Part shown: positions 46,393-53,271 of the stretch, in pieces | Layout: each line of letters starts with the position of its first letter | How positions within the stretch are numbered: the first letter of the stretch is position 1 | Source: Paenibacillus apiarius | GTDB taxonomy: Bacteria; Bacillota; Bacilli; Paenibacillales; Paenibacillaceae | Assembly (NCBI RefSeq): GCF_017052585.1 | Contig: NZ_JAFFHZ010000001.1 | Span: forward strand, 1,856,501 to 1,920,500 | Direction: 5' to 3' | DNA length: 64,000 bases | Translations under genes and position numbers: made by a program | The notes under the pieces: generated by a model | The model's input: only the letters and a program-made list of their open reading frames with translations | Database searches by the model: none | What the model was told of the DNA's origin: nothing

Positions 46393-46412
46393 TGTCGTAT
46401 CCTCCCAACCGA

Positions 46413-46724
46413 TTATCTCTTCAAGTCGTCAAATTCGTCCACGTTGGCCGTCCCTCGGTTCCGGTACAACGCGATCAGAATGGCAATGCCGATGGCCGCT
46501 TCCGCAGCCGCGATGGCAATCGTAAAGAGCGAGAAAATTTGCCCCTTTAAGCTTGGCACTACACCGTATTTGGAAAATGCGATCAAATTCAAATTGGCTG
46601 CATTCAGCATTAGCTCGATCGACAATAGCACAATCACGGCGTTGCGTTTCGTCAACACTCCGAACAGGCCGATACAGAATAAGATAGCGGCGAGAGTCAA
46701 GTAAGAAGCCAGCATCGTGCTCAT
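46413..46724 (-). CDS. nuoK: NADH-quinone oxidoreductase subunit K
   Basis: A 103-residue, three-helix subunit with the conserved glutamates in [19 protein letters not shown] and [17 protein letters not shown], needed for proton movement. ATG 46724 has AAGGAGG nine bases upstream and is one base after the nuoJ stop. A longer in-frame extension to 46835 lies inside nuoJ and is not credible. Confidence 0.95.
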   Translation of the reverse strand: MSTMLASYLTLAAILFCIGLFGVLTKRNAVIVLLSIELMLNAANLNLIAFSKYGVVPSLKGQIFSLFTIAIAAAEAAIGIAILIALYRNRGTANVDEFDDLKR

Positions 46725-46725
46725 C

Positions 46726-47247
46726 CTAGTCCGCCTCCTTTTTCGCAATGACGATAGCCCCAATGAAGGCCACCGTGAGCAGAACGGACAGCAGCTCGAA
46801 CGGAATGACATGCTCCGTAAATATCTGCTTACCAAGATTCAGCGTATTGTCCTCTGCAAGCGACACCTTGTCGTGTACCGGAAATTCGGCGCTTCGTATG
46901 GAGAAAAAGAGAACTCCGAACAGAGCTAGACAGCCAATTGCGGCCAGCCCTTCCCTCCACGGCCGCACGAGCTGTTCATCCTGCTTGTCATGCCGGGTCA
47001 TCATGATACCGAATATCATTAAGATGGAGATCGCCCCCGTGTACACAAGCACTTGCACGAAGGCTACGAACTCCGCTTCAAGCAGCACATACATGCCGGC
47101 CAGCCCGAGAAAAGCAAATGCCAGTGAGGCGACCATGTGCACTACTTTGGTAAAGTTCAGCATTAAGACGGCGCCTGAAATGATGCAAATGGATAGCACG
47201 AAGAAGGCGACCGTTTCCCCCGTCCATTCAATGGAGAAATCAAACAT
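46726..47247 (-). CDS. nuoJ: NADH-quinone oxidoreductase subunit J
   Basis: A 173-residue membrane subunit with five hydrophobic segments; the third contains the usual [22 protein letters not shown] motif with the pi-bulge helix region. It overlaps the end of nuoI by eight bases and precedes nuoK by one, indicating translational coupling. Confidence 0.94.
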   Translation of the reverse strand: MFDFSIEWTGETVAFFVLSICIISGAVLMLNFTKVVHMVASLAFAFLGLAGMYVLLEAEFVAFVQVLVYTGAISILMIFGIMMTRHDKQDEQLVRPWREGLAAIGCLALFGVLFFSIRSAEFPVHDKVSLAEDNTLNLGKQIFTEHVIPFELLSVLLTVAFIGAIVIAKKEAD

Positions 47248-47692
47248 TTTTCTTCGCGCCCCCTTTTGGCATGGCGGAATTGTTTTCTTGCCTGATCAGT
47301 TCGTTATTGTCGTTAAGCCATTCCATATCTTTGAACAGATCATCCCGGCTGTAGGTCGCAAGCTCAAAATTGTTCGTCATGACAATCGCCTCTGTTGGAC
47401 ATACTTCCGTGCACAGATCGCACAGAATGCAAATTTCAAAATTGATATCGTACGTATCGATCACTTTTCCTTTTTTCTCCGGATCGGGATTCGGCTTGCC
47501 CGTCAGCGTAATGCAATCGGTGGGACAGATTTTTGCACAAAGATTGCACACGATGCACTTGTCCGGGTCGAAATGTTGAATCCCGCGAAACCGGTCGGGC
47601 ATTTGCAGAGGCACATCCGGGTACTTATAGGTGACTTTTTTTGATGTCATCGCCTTCCAGGTGACGCCAAGACCTTTTATCAATCCCTTCAC
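47240..47692 (-). CDS. nuoI: NADH-quinone oxidoreductase subunit I
   Basis: A 150-residue peripheral subunit holding two [4Fe-4S] clusters (N6a, N6b): C46-x2-C49-x2-C52-x3-C56-P and C88-x2-C91-x2-C94-x3-C98-P, numbered from GTG 47692. That GTG lies eight bases after AGGGG, while the GTG at 47701 would overlap it. It relays electrons to NuoB. A palindromic repeat (47721-47742) separates it from nuoH. Confidence 0.93.
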   Translation of the reverse strand: MKGLIKGLGVTWKAMTSKKVTYKYPDVPLQMPDRFRGIQHFDPDKCIVCNLCAKICPTDCITLTGKPNPDPEKKGKVIDTYDINFEICILCDLCTEVCPTEAIVMTNNFELATYSRDDLFKDMEWLNDNNELIRQENNSAMPKGGAKKNV

Positions 47693-47720
47693 GGATTTCA
47701 CCCCTAGCCTTTTTGAGGTT

Positions 47721-47742
47721 GTTCAAAGGAGATCTTTTGAAC
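47721..47742. repeat. Dispersed palindromic repeat, copy B (inside the nuo operon)
   Basis: GTTCAAA / TTTGAAC around an eight-base loop, preceded by GAGGTT (47715-47720), the flank shared in inverted orientation with copies C and D. It lies in the only sizeable gap of the operon, between nuoH and nuoI. Confidence 0.65.
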
Positions 47743-47747
47743 ATGAA

Positions 47748-48758
47748 CTATTTGTTGAAAATTTCGATGTATACCGCCGTCAAGAAGACGTTGATTAGGG
47801 CAAGCGGCAGCAGCACCTTCCACCCGAAGCTCATCAATTGATCCACGCGAATACGCGGCATCGTCGCACGCAACCAGAAGAGGAAGAAGACGCAGAACGA
47901 GAATTTTAGCACGAACCACAACAGCCCCGGGATGAAATCGAGAAACGGAAACGGTGGATGCCAGCCGCCAAGGAACAATACGGTCGTAAGTGCCGACAAC
48001 GCAAACACATATACATATTCCGACAACATGAAAAAAGCGAAGCGGAAGCCGCTGTACTCGACGTGATAGCCCGCCACAAGCTCAGACTCCGCTTCCGGCA
48101 AATCGAACGGGGTACGGTTCAGTTCGGACACTCCGGCAATGATAAAGACAACGAAGCCGATAATTTGCGGGAGAAAGTTCCACTCCCAGAAGTAGTTTCC
48201 TTGCCCTTCTACAATAGTACGCAAGCTGAGCGATCCGTTCAACATGATTACGCCGACAACGGAAATGACAAGCGGAATTTCGTAACTTACCATCTGCGCC
48301 GCAGAGCGCATTCCTCCCAATAGTGAATATTTGTTGTTCGAAGCCCAACCACCTAAAATGATACCAATAGTTGAAATGCTGGACAATGCCGCATAATACA
48401 ACAGTCCCACGTTTAAATCGGCAAACCCCAGGTTCGCAGCATATGGGAGTGTCGCTAGCACGGCAAACGACGGAACGTAAGCGATGACTGGAGCCAAGAT
48501 GAACAGCGCTTTATCTGCTTTGCGAGGAATAGTGTCTTCTTTAATCAGAAGCTTGAAAATATCGGCGACCGTCTGCAGCAAGCCAAGCGGCCCGACGCGC
48601 GAAGGTCCGTGACGAAGCTGCATCCAGCCGATAACTTTGCGTTCGAAGTAAATTGCATAGGTGACGAAGCCAAGAACGACGAAGAGAAACACGACTCCCC
48701 ATCCGAGAAAAATAAATCCGTTTTGCCACGTAAGTGTCTGTTTCAGCAGTTCGTCCAT
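47748..48758 (-). CDS. nuoH: NADH-quinone oxidoreductase subunit H
   Basis: A 336-residue, eight-helix subunit that joins the membrane and peripheral arms and forms the quinone tunnel. Conserved blocks are ERKVIGWMQLRHGPSRVGPLGLLQ, LLGGMRSAAQMVSYEIPLVIS and ELNRTPFDLPEAESELVAGYHVEYSGFRFA, with the acidic loop intact. ATG 48758 overlaps the nuoD stop as TAATG, behind GGGGAGG. Confidence 0.96.
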   Translation of the reverse strand: MDELLKQTLTWQNGFIFLGWGVVFLFVVLGFVTYAIYFERKVIGWMQLRHGPSRVGPLGLLQTVADIFKLLIKEDTIPRKADKALFILAPVIAYVPSFAVLATLPYAANLGFADLNVGLLYYAALSSISTIGIILGGWASNNKYSLLGGMRSAAQMVSYEIPLVISVVGVIMLNGSLSLRTIVEGQGNYFWEWNFLPQIIGFVVFIIAGVSELNRTPFDLPEAESELVAGYHVEYSGFRFAFFMLSEYVYVFALSALTTVLFLGGWHPPFPFLDFIPGLLWFVLKFSFCVFFLFWLRATMPRIRVDQLMSFGWKVLLPLALINVFLTAVYIEIFNK

Positions 48759-49858
48759 TAGCAATCCACCTCCCCAACGACGATATCGACCCCGCCCAAA
48801 ATGGTAATGAGGTTCGTCATCGTCTCACCGACTAGCAGCTTCGGAAAAATTTGCAAATTAACAAAAGACGGACGGCGAAACTTCAAACGATACGGCTCCG
48901 CTTTCCCTTTAGAAATAATATAGCATCCGATCTCGCCGCGCGGAGATTCGATTCGGGCGTACATTTCACCGGCAGGCGGCCGGATGACGCGCGGCACTTT
49001 GCCCATCGTCTCTCCCCCGCTCGGGAATTGCTCCACGGCTTGCTCCAAAATACGCAGGCTCTGCCGCAACTCCTCCATACGGATTAGATAACGATCATAG
49101 CAGTCTCCGTTCACGCCGAGCGGAACATCGAATTCAAAGCGGTCATACAAGCTGTATGGCTCATTCTTGCGCAAGTCCCAGTTAACGCCCGTACAGCGCA
49201 GATTCGCCCCGCTGAGGCCATAAGCGATGGCTGTCTCGGCATCATAAGCGCCTACCCCTTTAATCCGGGCAAGAAAAATTTCATTGCCGCTGACAAGCTT
49301 GTTGTACTCTTTCAACCGCTTCTTCATATAAGGGAGGAATTCGCGCACCTTGTCAATCCATCCTGGAGGGGCATCCCATTTGACGCCTCCGACCCGCATG
49401 TAATTGTAGGTGAGACGCGCTCCGCACAGCTCGTTAAATAAATCGATAATAATTTCCCGGTCACGGAACGCATACAGAAAGGGACTCATCGCCCCAATAT
49501 CGAGCAAATACGTCCCCCACCATACGAGATGGCTTGCAACTCGTTGCAGTTCCATCACGATAAGGCGCAGGAATTCAGCGCGCTCTGGAATTTCAATGCT
49601 CATCATTTTCTCAACCGCATGCACGAGCACATAGTTGTTGGTCATGGCGGACACATAGTCCATTCGGTCCGTGTAAGGAATAATTTGCGTATAATTCAGG
49701 CTCTCGGCAAGCTTCTCCGTTCCCCGGTGCAAATAGCCCATTACCGGAGTGGCCTCTGTGATAACCTCGCCGTCCAGCTTGACGACGATGCGGAATACTC
49801 CATGCGTGCTCGGGTGCTGCGGTCCGACGTTCAAAAGCAATTCTTCTGTGCGAATCAC
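48758..49858 (-). CDS. nuoD: NADH-quinone oxidoreductase subunit D
   Basis: A 366-residue peripheral subunit, descended from NiFe hydrogenase large subunits and forming the quinone site with NuoB. It shows LNVGPQHPSTHGVFRIVVKLDGE with the quinone-binding His, YLHRGTEKLAE, YTDRMDYVSAMTNNY and the C-terminal ILGGVDIVVGEVD. Start GTG 49858 behind GGAGG (11 bases), seven bases after nuoC. No fusion with nuoC, unlike E. coli NuoCD. Confidence 0.95.
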   Translation of the reverse strand: MIRTEELLLNVGPQHPSTHGVFRIVVKLDGEVITEATPVMGYLHRGTEKLAESLNYTQIIPYTDRMDYVSAMTNNYVLVHAVEKMMSIEIPERAEFLRLIVMELQRVASHLVWWGTYLLDIGAMSPFLYAFRDREIIIDLFNELCGARLTYNYMRVGGVKWDAPPGWIDKVREFLPYMKKRLKEYNKLVSGNEIFLARIKGVGAYDAETAIAYGLSGANLRCTGVNWDLRKNEPYSLYDRFEFDVPLGVNGDCYDRYLIRMEELRQSLRILEQAVEQFPSGGETMGKVPRVIRPPAGEMYARIESPRGEIGCYIISKGKAEPYRLKFRRPSFVNLQIFPKLLVGETMTNLITILGGVDIVVGEVDC

Positions 49859-49864
49859 GGGTGG

Positions 49865-50758
49865 TTACACCTCCGAATCCAACGACTCGTAATCTTTGCG
49901 CAGCGGGTGTCCTACCCAATCATCCGGCATCATGATGCGGCGCAAATCGGGATGTCCCGTAAACTGAATGCCGAGCAAATCATAAGCTTCACGCTCGTTC
50001 CAATCCGCCGTCGGCCAGATTGGCGTCACTGAAGCAACCGATGGCGCTTCACGATCAGCCTTGACGTGAACCGCGACTTCTGCCTTCGTTGATAAATTAA
50101 TCATATGGTAAACAACCTCAAGATGCGTTTCTTGGTCCACGCCGGACAGATTGCGTAAATAGTCGCATGACCAATCCGCATGACGGCGCAGCAAATGCGC
50201 GCAGGACAGCCAATGTTCGTTTTTAATCGTCACGGTAGGCAAATGGTCGTTCTCATAGTTGATGACGGCATCTTCCACCGCATCCTCGGCCACGTCCGCC
50301 TTAAGTAAGGCGACCAGCCGGTCGAGAATCGGCTGCTTAGGCGACGGCTCCTTCGGCTGCGGCGGCTCTTCGTTGGCCTTGGCGCGTGGGGCGCGCGCCG
50401 GCCGTGCCGGCTTATCCGCGTCTGCCGGGTCCCCCTCTGCCTTGTCGCGGATACGCGCAGGCTTGTCGGCGGGTGCTTCTGTGCCGCCCTCGGCTGAGGC
50501 TTTCGCTCGGGCAGCGCGCGCTTCGGCTGCGGCTTTCACGCGAGCCGCCTTCTCCTCTTCGGTAAGCGGTGCGCGCTTCGGCTTGTCTGACTCAACGGAC
50601 GCTGGCGCATCCGCCGCAGGGACGCTCCCTGCCCTCGCTTCCTCAGCCGCAGGTTGCTCCACGGCAACATCCGGCTGCACCGATTGTTCTGGCTTTGGTT
50701 CCGACGTTTCGTTCGTTCTCTCTAGTTTCGTTTCCTTATCCTTTTGTTCTTCACTCAT
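49865..50758 (-). CDS. nuoC: NADH-quinone oxidoreductase subunit C with a long disordered N-terminal extension
   Basis: A 297-residue protein. Only residues about 140-297 form the NuoC domain (30 kDa subunit), with [76 protein letters not shown] visible as the signature region. Residues 1-140 are of low complexity, rich in Ala, Glu, Lys, Arg and Pro ([20 protein letters not shown] repeats), predicted disordered or helical, and absent from ordinary NuoC. ATG 50758 overlaps the nuoB stop by four bases (ATGA). The extension region is GC-rich. Confidence 0.93.
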   Translation of the reverse strand: MSEEQKDKETKLERTNETSEPKPEQSVQPDVAVEQPAAEEARAGSVPAADAPASVESDKPKRAPLTEEEKAARVKAAAEARAARAKASAEGGTEAPADKPARIRDKAEGDPADADKPARPARAPRAKANEEPPQPKEPSPKQPILDRLVALLKADVAEDAVEDAVINYENDHLPTVTIKNEHWLSCAHLLRRHADWSCDYLRNLSGVDQETHLEVVYHMINLSTKAEVAVHVKADREAPSVASVTPIWPTADWNEREAYDLLGIQFTGHPDLRRIMMPDDWVGHPLRKDYESLDSEV

Positions 50759-51273
50759 GAGTTGGTCACCCGCTTTCCGGTCTTCGCCTCATAGCGGATC
50801 TTTTCTTGCAATTTGTTAATGCCATAAATCAGCGCGGCGGGATTAGGCGGACAGCCCGGAATATAAATATCGACGGGCACAATCTGATCCACGCCCTTCA
50901 CGACCGCATAGGATTTGACATAAGGCCCGCCTGCAGTAGCACAAGAGCCCATCGCAATAACCCACTTCGGCTCCGGCATCTGATCGTACAGGCGCCTTAA
51001 GAGCGGACCCATCTTCTTTGTGACGGTTCCCGACACAATCATGCAGTCCGACTGACGGGGGGACGTCCGGAAAATGACGCCGAAGCGGTCCAGATCGTAA
51101 TGCGAAGCTCCAGTCCCCATCATCTCGATGGCGCAGCATGCAAGCCCGAATGTCAGAGGCCATAATGAATTACTTCTCGCCCATGCCTTCAACTGCTCCA
51201 ACGTGCCAAAGAACACGTTGCGTTCTAGCTCTTGCCGTTCTTCCGGCGTGATTGACTCTAATGAGAGTTCCAT
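50755..51273 (-). CDS. nuoB: NADH-quinone oxidoreductase subunit B
   Basis: A 172-residue subunit carrying the terminal [4Fe-4S] cluster N2. The four cysteines are C46-C47 ([10 protein letters not shown]), C111 ([11 protein letters not shown]) and C141 ([11 protein letters not shown]). ATG 51273 lies inside the end of nuoA (16-base overlap) behind AAGGTG. Confidence 0.96.
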   Translation of the reverse strand: MELSLESITPEERQELERNVFFGTLEQLKAWARSNSLWPLTFGLACCAIEMMGTGASHYDLDRFGVIFRTSPRQSDCMIVSGTVTKKMGPLLRRLYDQMPEPKWVIAMGSCATAGGPYVKSYAVVKGVDQIVPVDIYIPGCPPNPAALIYGINKLQEKIRYEAKTGKRVTNS

Positions 51274-51626
51274 TGAAGCACCTTCTTTTTCCAGGCATAA
51301 ATTAAACCGACCAACAGCAATCCAACGAAAATCAACATCTCGACGAGCGCAAACAATCCCAATTGATTATAAGCGACCGCCCACGGGTACAAGAAAACGG
51401 TTTCCACGTCGAAAATGACAAACATAAGCGCAAACAAGTAGTACCGGATGTTGAACCGGACTTGTCCGACACCGACCGGATCGTTACCGCTTTCATAAGT
51501 CGTCTGTTTCATTTCTGTAGGCTTCTTCGGCCGCAATAATCGACCGGCAGTCAATGCGGCCACCGGCAGGAAAATACCCAGCCCGACAAAAATGGCCACA
51601 ATGACGTAATTGTTGATGTACTCCAA
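51258..51626 (-). CDS. nuoA: NADH-quinone oxidoreductase subunit A
   Basis: A 122-residue, three-helix membrane subunit with [41 protein letters not shown], the conserved NuoA core. The ribosome site ACGGAGGGG fits TTG 51626 (eight bases) better than ATG 51632 (two bases), so I prefer the TTG; the difference is two residues. First gene of the nuoABCDHIJKLMN operon, transcribed from the promoter at 51697-51725. NuoE, F and G (the NADH module) are not encoded here. Confidence 0.92.
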   Translation of the reverse strand: MEYINNYVIVAIFVGLGIFLPVAALTAGRLLRPKKPTEMKQTTYESGNDPVGVGQVRFNIRYYLFALMFVIFDVETVFLYPWAVAYNQLGLFALVEMLIFVGLLLVGLIYAWKKKVLQWNSH

Positions 51627-51696
51627 AGACATCCCCTCCGTCGCAGCAGCTAACATTTTGCAAGAAAACTGTGCAATTTGTAATAAACCCGCCACA

Positions 51697-51725
51697 ATTA
51701 TAACAAAACCTACCAACCCCGTCTA
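51697..51725 (-). promoter_or_regulatory. Candidate nuo operon promoter
   Basis: TAGACG (51720-51725), 17-base spacer, perfect TATAAT (51697-51702) with extended -10 TGT. Start point near 51690, giving a leader of about 64 nt. Confidence 0.65.
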
Positions 51726-51819
51726 TGCAATTCCTGCCACCTTTTACCTCTTTTTTTTGAGAATGACATGGTTTATTCAATATATAACTATTCACATGCA
51801 TCGGCGACTAGAAGCACGT

Positions 51820-51851
51820 GTTCAAAAAGGGGGGCTTTTTGAACAACCTCT
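51820..51851. repeat. Dispersed palindromic repeat, copy C
   Basis: GTTCAAAAAG / CTTTTTGAAC with a GGGGG loop, followed by the shared flank AACCTCT. Lies between the nuo promoter and the small-RNA terminator. Confidence 0.75.
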
Positions 51852-51898
51852 AGCAGAAGTTAATTGAATGTTTTGTAAGAACTGCGGACTTTCTGCAC

Positions 51899-51930
51899 AA
51901 AAAAAAGGAGCTGCGGACGTGCCACAGCTC
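51899..51930 (-). terminator. Intrinsic terminator of the candidate small RNA
   Basis: A 9-bp stem GAGCTGTGG / CCGCAGCTC (one T-G pair), loop CACGT, then C followed by eight Ts on the minus strand. No protein gene ends at a suitable distance upstream apart from the doubtful ORF at 52090. Confidence 0.9.
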
Positions 51931-52034
51931 ACGGAGGATGAGGAAACTACCTACAATTAACGAACCTACTGCAAAACAAAATAACCAAGAAGAAGGGATT
52001 TCGACACTGATGTTTAATATGACGACCATTCATT

Positions 52035-52049
52035 TGAGAATGATTATCA
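52035..52049. promoter_or_regulatory. Fur box
   Basis: TGAGAATGATTATCA matches the 7-1-7 Fur consensus TGATAATnATTATCA with one mismatch; the 19-base classical box matches at 16 positions. Located at +10 to +24 of the promoter at 52065-52093. Confidence 0.75.
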
Positions 52050-52064
52050 ATATTAACTGTCTTC

Positions 52065-52093
52065 ATTATAAAAGCTTCTCCCCCTGCCGTCAA
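52065..52093 (-). promoter_or_regulatory. Promoter of the candidate small RNA
   Basis: TTGACG (52088-52093), 17-base spacer, perfect TATAAT (52065-52070). Predicted start A at 52058. Confidence 0.75.
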
Positions 52094-52218
52094 GCAATAT
52101 TTTTCAATTTTTGGACACGCTCCCGAATGGCTTCCTGCGCACCAAGTCCGGGTTCATTCACCGCACTTGAGGGACTTTCAGGTCTTGCCAGACTTAGCAA
52201 GTAGAGCGGATCGTCCAT
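52090..52218 (-). CDS. Doubtful 42-codon ORF upstream of the small RNA
   Basis: ATG 52218 opens a frame whose C terminus (GAQEAIRERVQKLKNIA) has protein-like composition, but no ribosome site precedes it. The same frame runs open to 52320, through repeat copy D. It could be the tail of a decayed gene interrupted by the repeat, or not coding at all. Confidence 0.25.
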   Translation of the reverse strand: MDDPLYLLSLARPESPSSAVNEPGLGAQEAIRERVQKLKNIA

Positions 52219-52286
52219 TTCTAGGAAATGTGAAAAATGATTTTGAACTTGCCTGCCCCTTCGGTTTACAATACTTAATGGTGCGT

Positions 52287-52326
52287 GTTCAATAGGATCG
52301 AAAATGTGACTTTTGAACAACCTCTT
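52287..52326. repeat. Dispersed palindromic repeat, copy D
   Basis: GTTCAATAG ... CTTTTGAAC with a longer, 14-base centre, followed by AACCTCTT as in copy C. Lies just upstream of the SDR gene. Confidence 0.65.
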
Positions 52327-52360
52327 ACTTATTGGATTACATCACAAGGGGCTGAAGGAA

Positions 52361-53014
52361 ATGAATCAACCGATGATTTGGATCGTCGGCGCAGGATGCG
52401 GTATCGGACTCGGCATTGCCAAGTCGTTCGGACAGCGGGGATACCGCACCATGCTAATTACGCGCGAGGCACAGACGCTGTCGCAAATGCAGGATATTTT
52501 ACGTGAAATGAATATAGAAGCTGCAGGCGCGGTTGCCCATACTGGAGACGAGCAGGCGTTAAGAGACACGTTGGCGCATTTGGAAACGCAATGGGGCACT
52601 CCTGATGTGCTTGTCTATAACGCATCTGCACATACACCCGGACTGCCTTCCGAAGTGGTGCCGGAGCAATTGACAGAGGACCTGCAAGTGAACGTGATCG
52701 GGGCATTGACGGCTGCTCAGCACGTACTGCCCGGCATGAAGGCCCGGGGCACAGGCTCTGTGCTGCTTACCGGTGGCGGACAGGGTCTGCGTCCGACCGC
52801 GGCATTGGCATCGCTCGGCATCGGCAAATCTGCGCTCCGCAGCCTGGCGCTCAGTCTGCACGAGGAGTTCAAAGAATATGGATTGTATGCCGGCACTCTA
52901 ACGGTATGCGGATTCGTTCAGCCGAATACACCATTCGATCCGCAAACGATCGGCGATGCGTTCTATCAAATGCATATGAAAAGGGCCGAAGCTGAGGTTG
53001 TGCTTAAACCTTAA
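52361..53014 (+). CDS. Short-chain dehydrogenase-like protein lacking the catalytic tyrosine
   Basis: A 217-residue Rossmann-fold protein of the SDR superfamily. The dinucleotide motif GAGCGIG (10-16) follows beta-1, and LVYNAS and LQVNVIGALTAAQHVLPGM correspond to the NAG and helix-4 regions. The Y-x-x-x-K active site is L-G-I-G-K: the lysine is kept, the tyrosine is Leu, and the usual Ser region reads LLTGGGQG. It is shorter than the standard 250 residues. Either a non-catalytic nucleotide-binding protein or an atypical reductase. ATG 52361 follows AAGGAA. It is one of two clear plus-strand genes, divergent from the nuo side, and ends at a terminator (53121-53156). Confidence 0.82.
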   Translation: MNQPMIWIVGAGCGIGLGIAKSFGQRGYRTMLITREAQTLSQMQDILREMNIEAAGAVAHTGDEQALRDTLAHLETQWGTPDVLVYNASAHTPGLPSEVVPEQLTEDLQVNVIGALTAAQHVLPGMKARGTGSVLLTGGGQGLRPTAALASLGIGKSALRSLALSLHEEFKEYGLYAGTLTVCGFVQPNTPFDPQTIGDAFYQMHMKRAEAEVVLKP

Positions 53015-53120
53015 TGCTACTAACTTTTGAAGTCGTTAATCTTTAAAGTCATTAGCTCTTAATGTTCTCAATCTTAAGTTTTCTTCGTGCACCAAGCAAC
53101 AACATATGATAACCATGCAG

Positions 53121-53156
53121 AACCGGAGAGACAAACTTGCACTAGTCTTCCCGGTT
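53121..53156 (+). terminator. Terminator of the SDR-like gene
   Basis: A 12-position stem with one mismatch, outer AACCGG / CCGGTT and inner GAGAC / GTCTT, followed by TTCC; about 105 bases after the stop codon. Confidence 0.6.
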
Positions 53157-53271
53157 TTCCTGTATAAGCGGAGCTGAAAATCTGTCCGTTCGCATAAGTT
53201 TTTCGTTTCTACTTCACACTACATGCAACAGATGCTCAGAATGGAGTAGTTACGGAAAAGGAGTGGCGTAC

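Larger units (their letters stand above)
51899..52058 (-). ncRNA. Candidate Fur-regulated small RNA (about 160 nt)
   Basis: A transcription unit without a convincing ORF: a promoter TTGACG-17-TATAAT (52065-52093), a Fur box at +10 to +24, and an intrinsic terminator at 51899-51930. The only ATG frame (28 codons) has no ribosome binding site. Upstream of the terminator is a pyrimidine-rich stretch UUUCCUCAUCCUCCGU (51931-51946) complementary to Shine-Dalgarno sequences. By analogy with FsrA and RyhB, which lower expression of iron-containing enzymes in iron starvation, I infer an iron-sparing RNA; the nuo operon starts 270 bases downstream. Confidence 0.6.

Noticed and set aside
46725-46835. 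Extended nuoK frame inside nuoJ
   Set aside because: It lies wholly within the nuoJ coding region in another frame, and ATG 46724 has a perfect ribosome site.
51985-52057. 28-codon ORF inside the candidate small RNA
   Set aside because: No ribosome binding site and an unusual composition (His, Cys, Phe and Arg rich). I keep the RNA interpretation, although a short peptide cannot be fully excluded.
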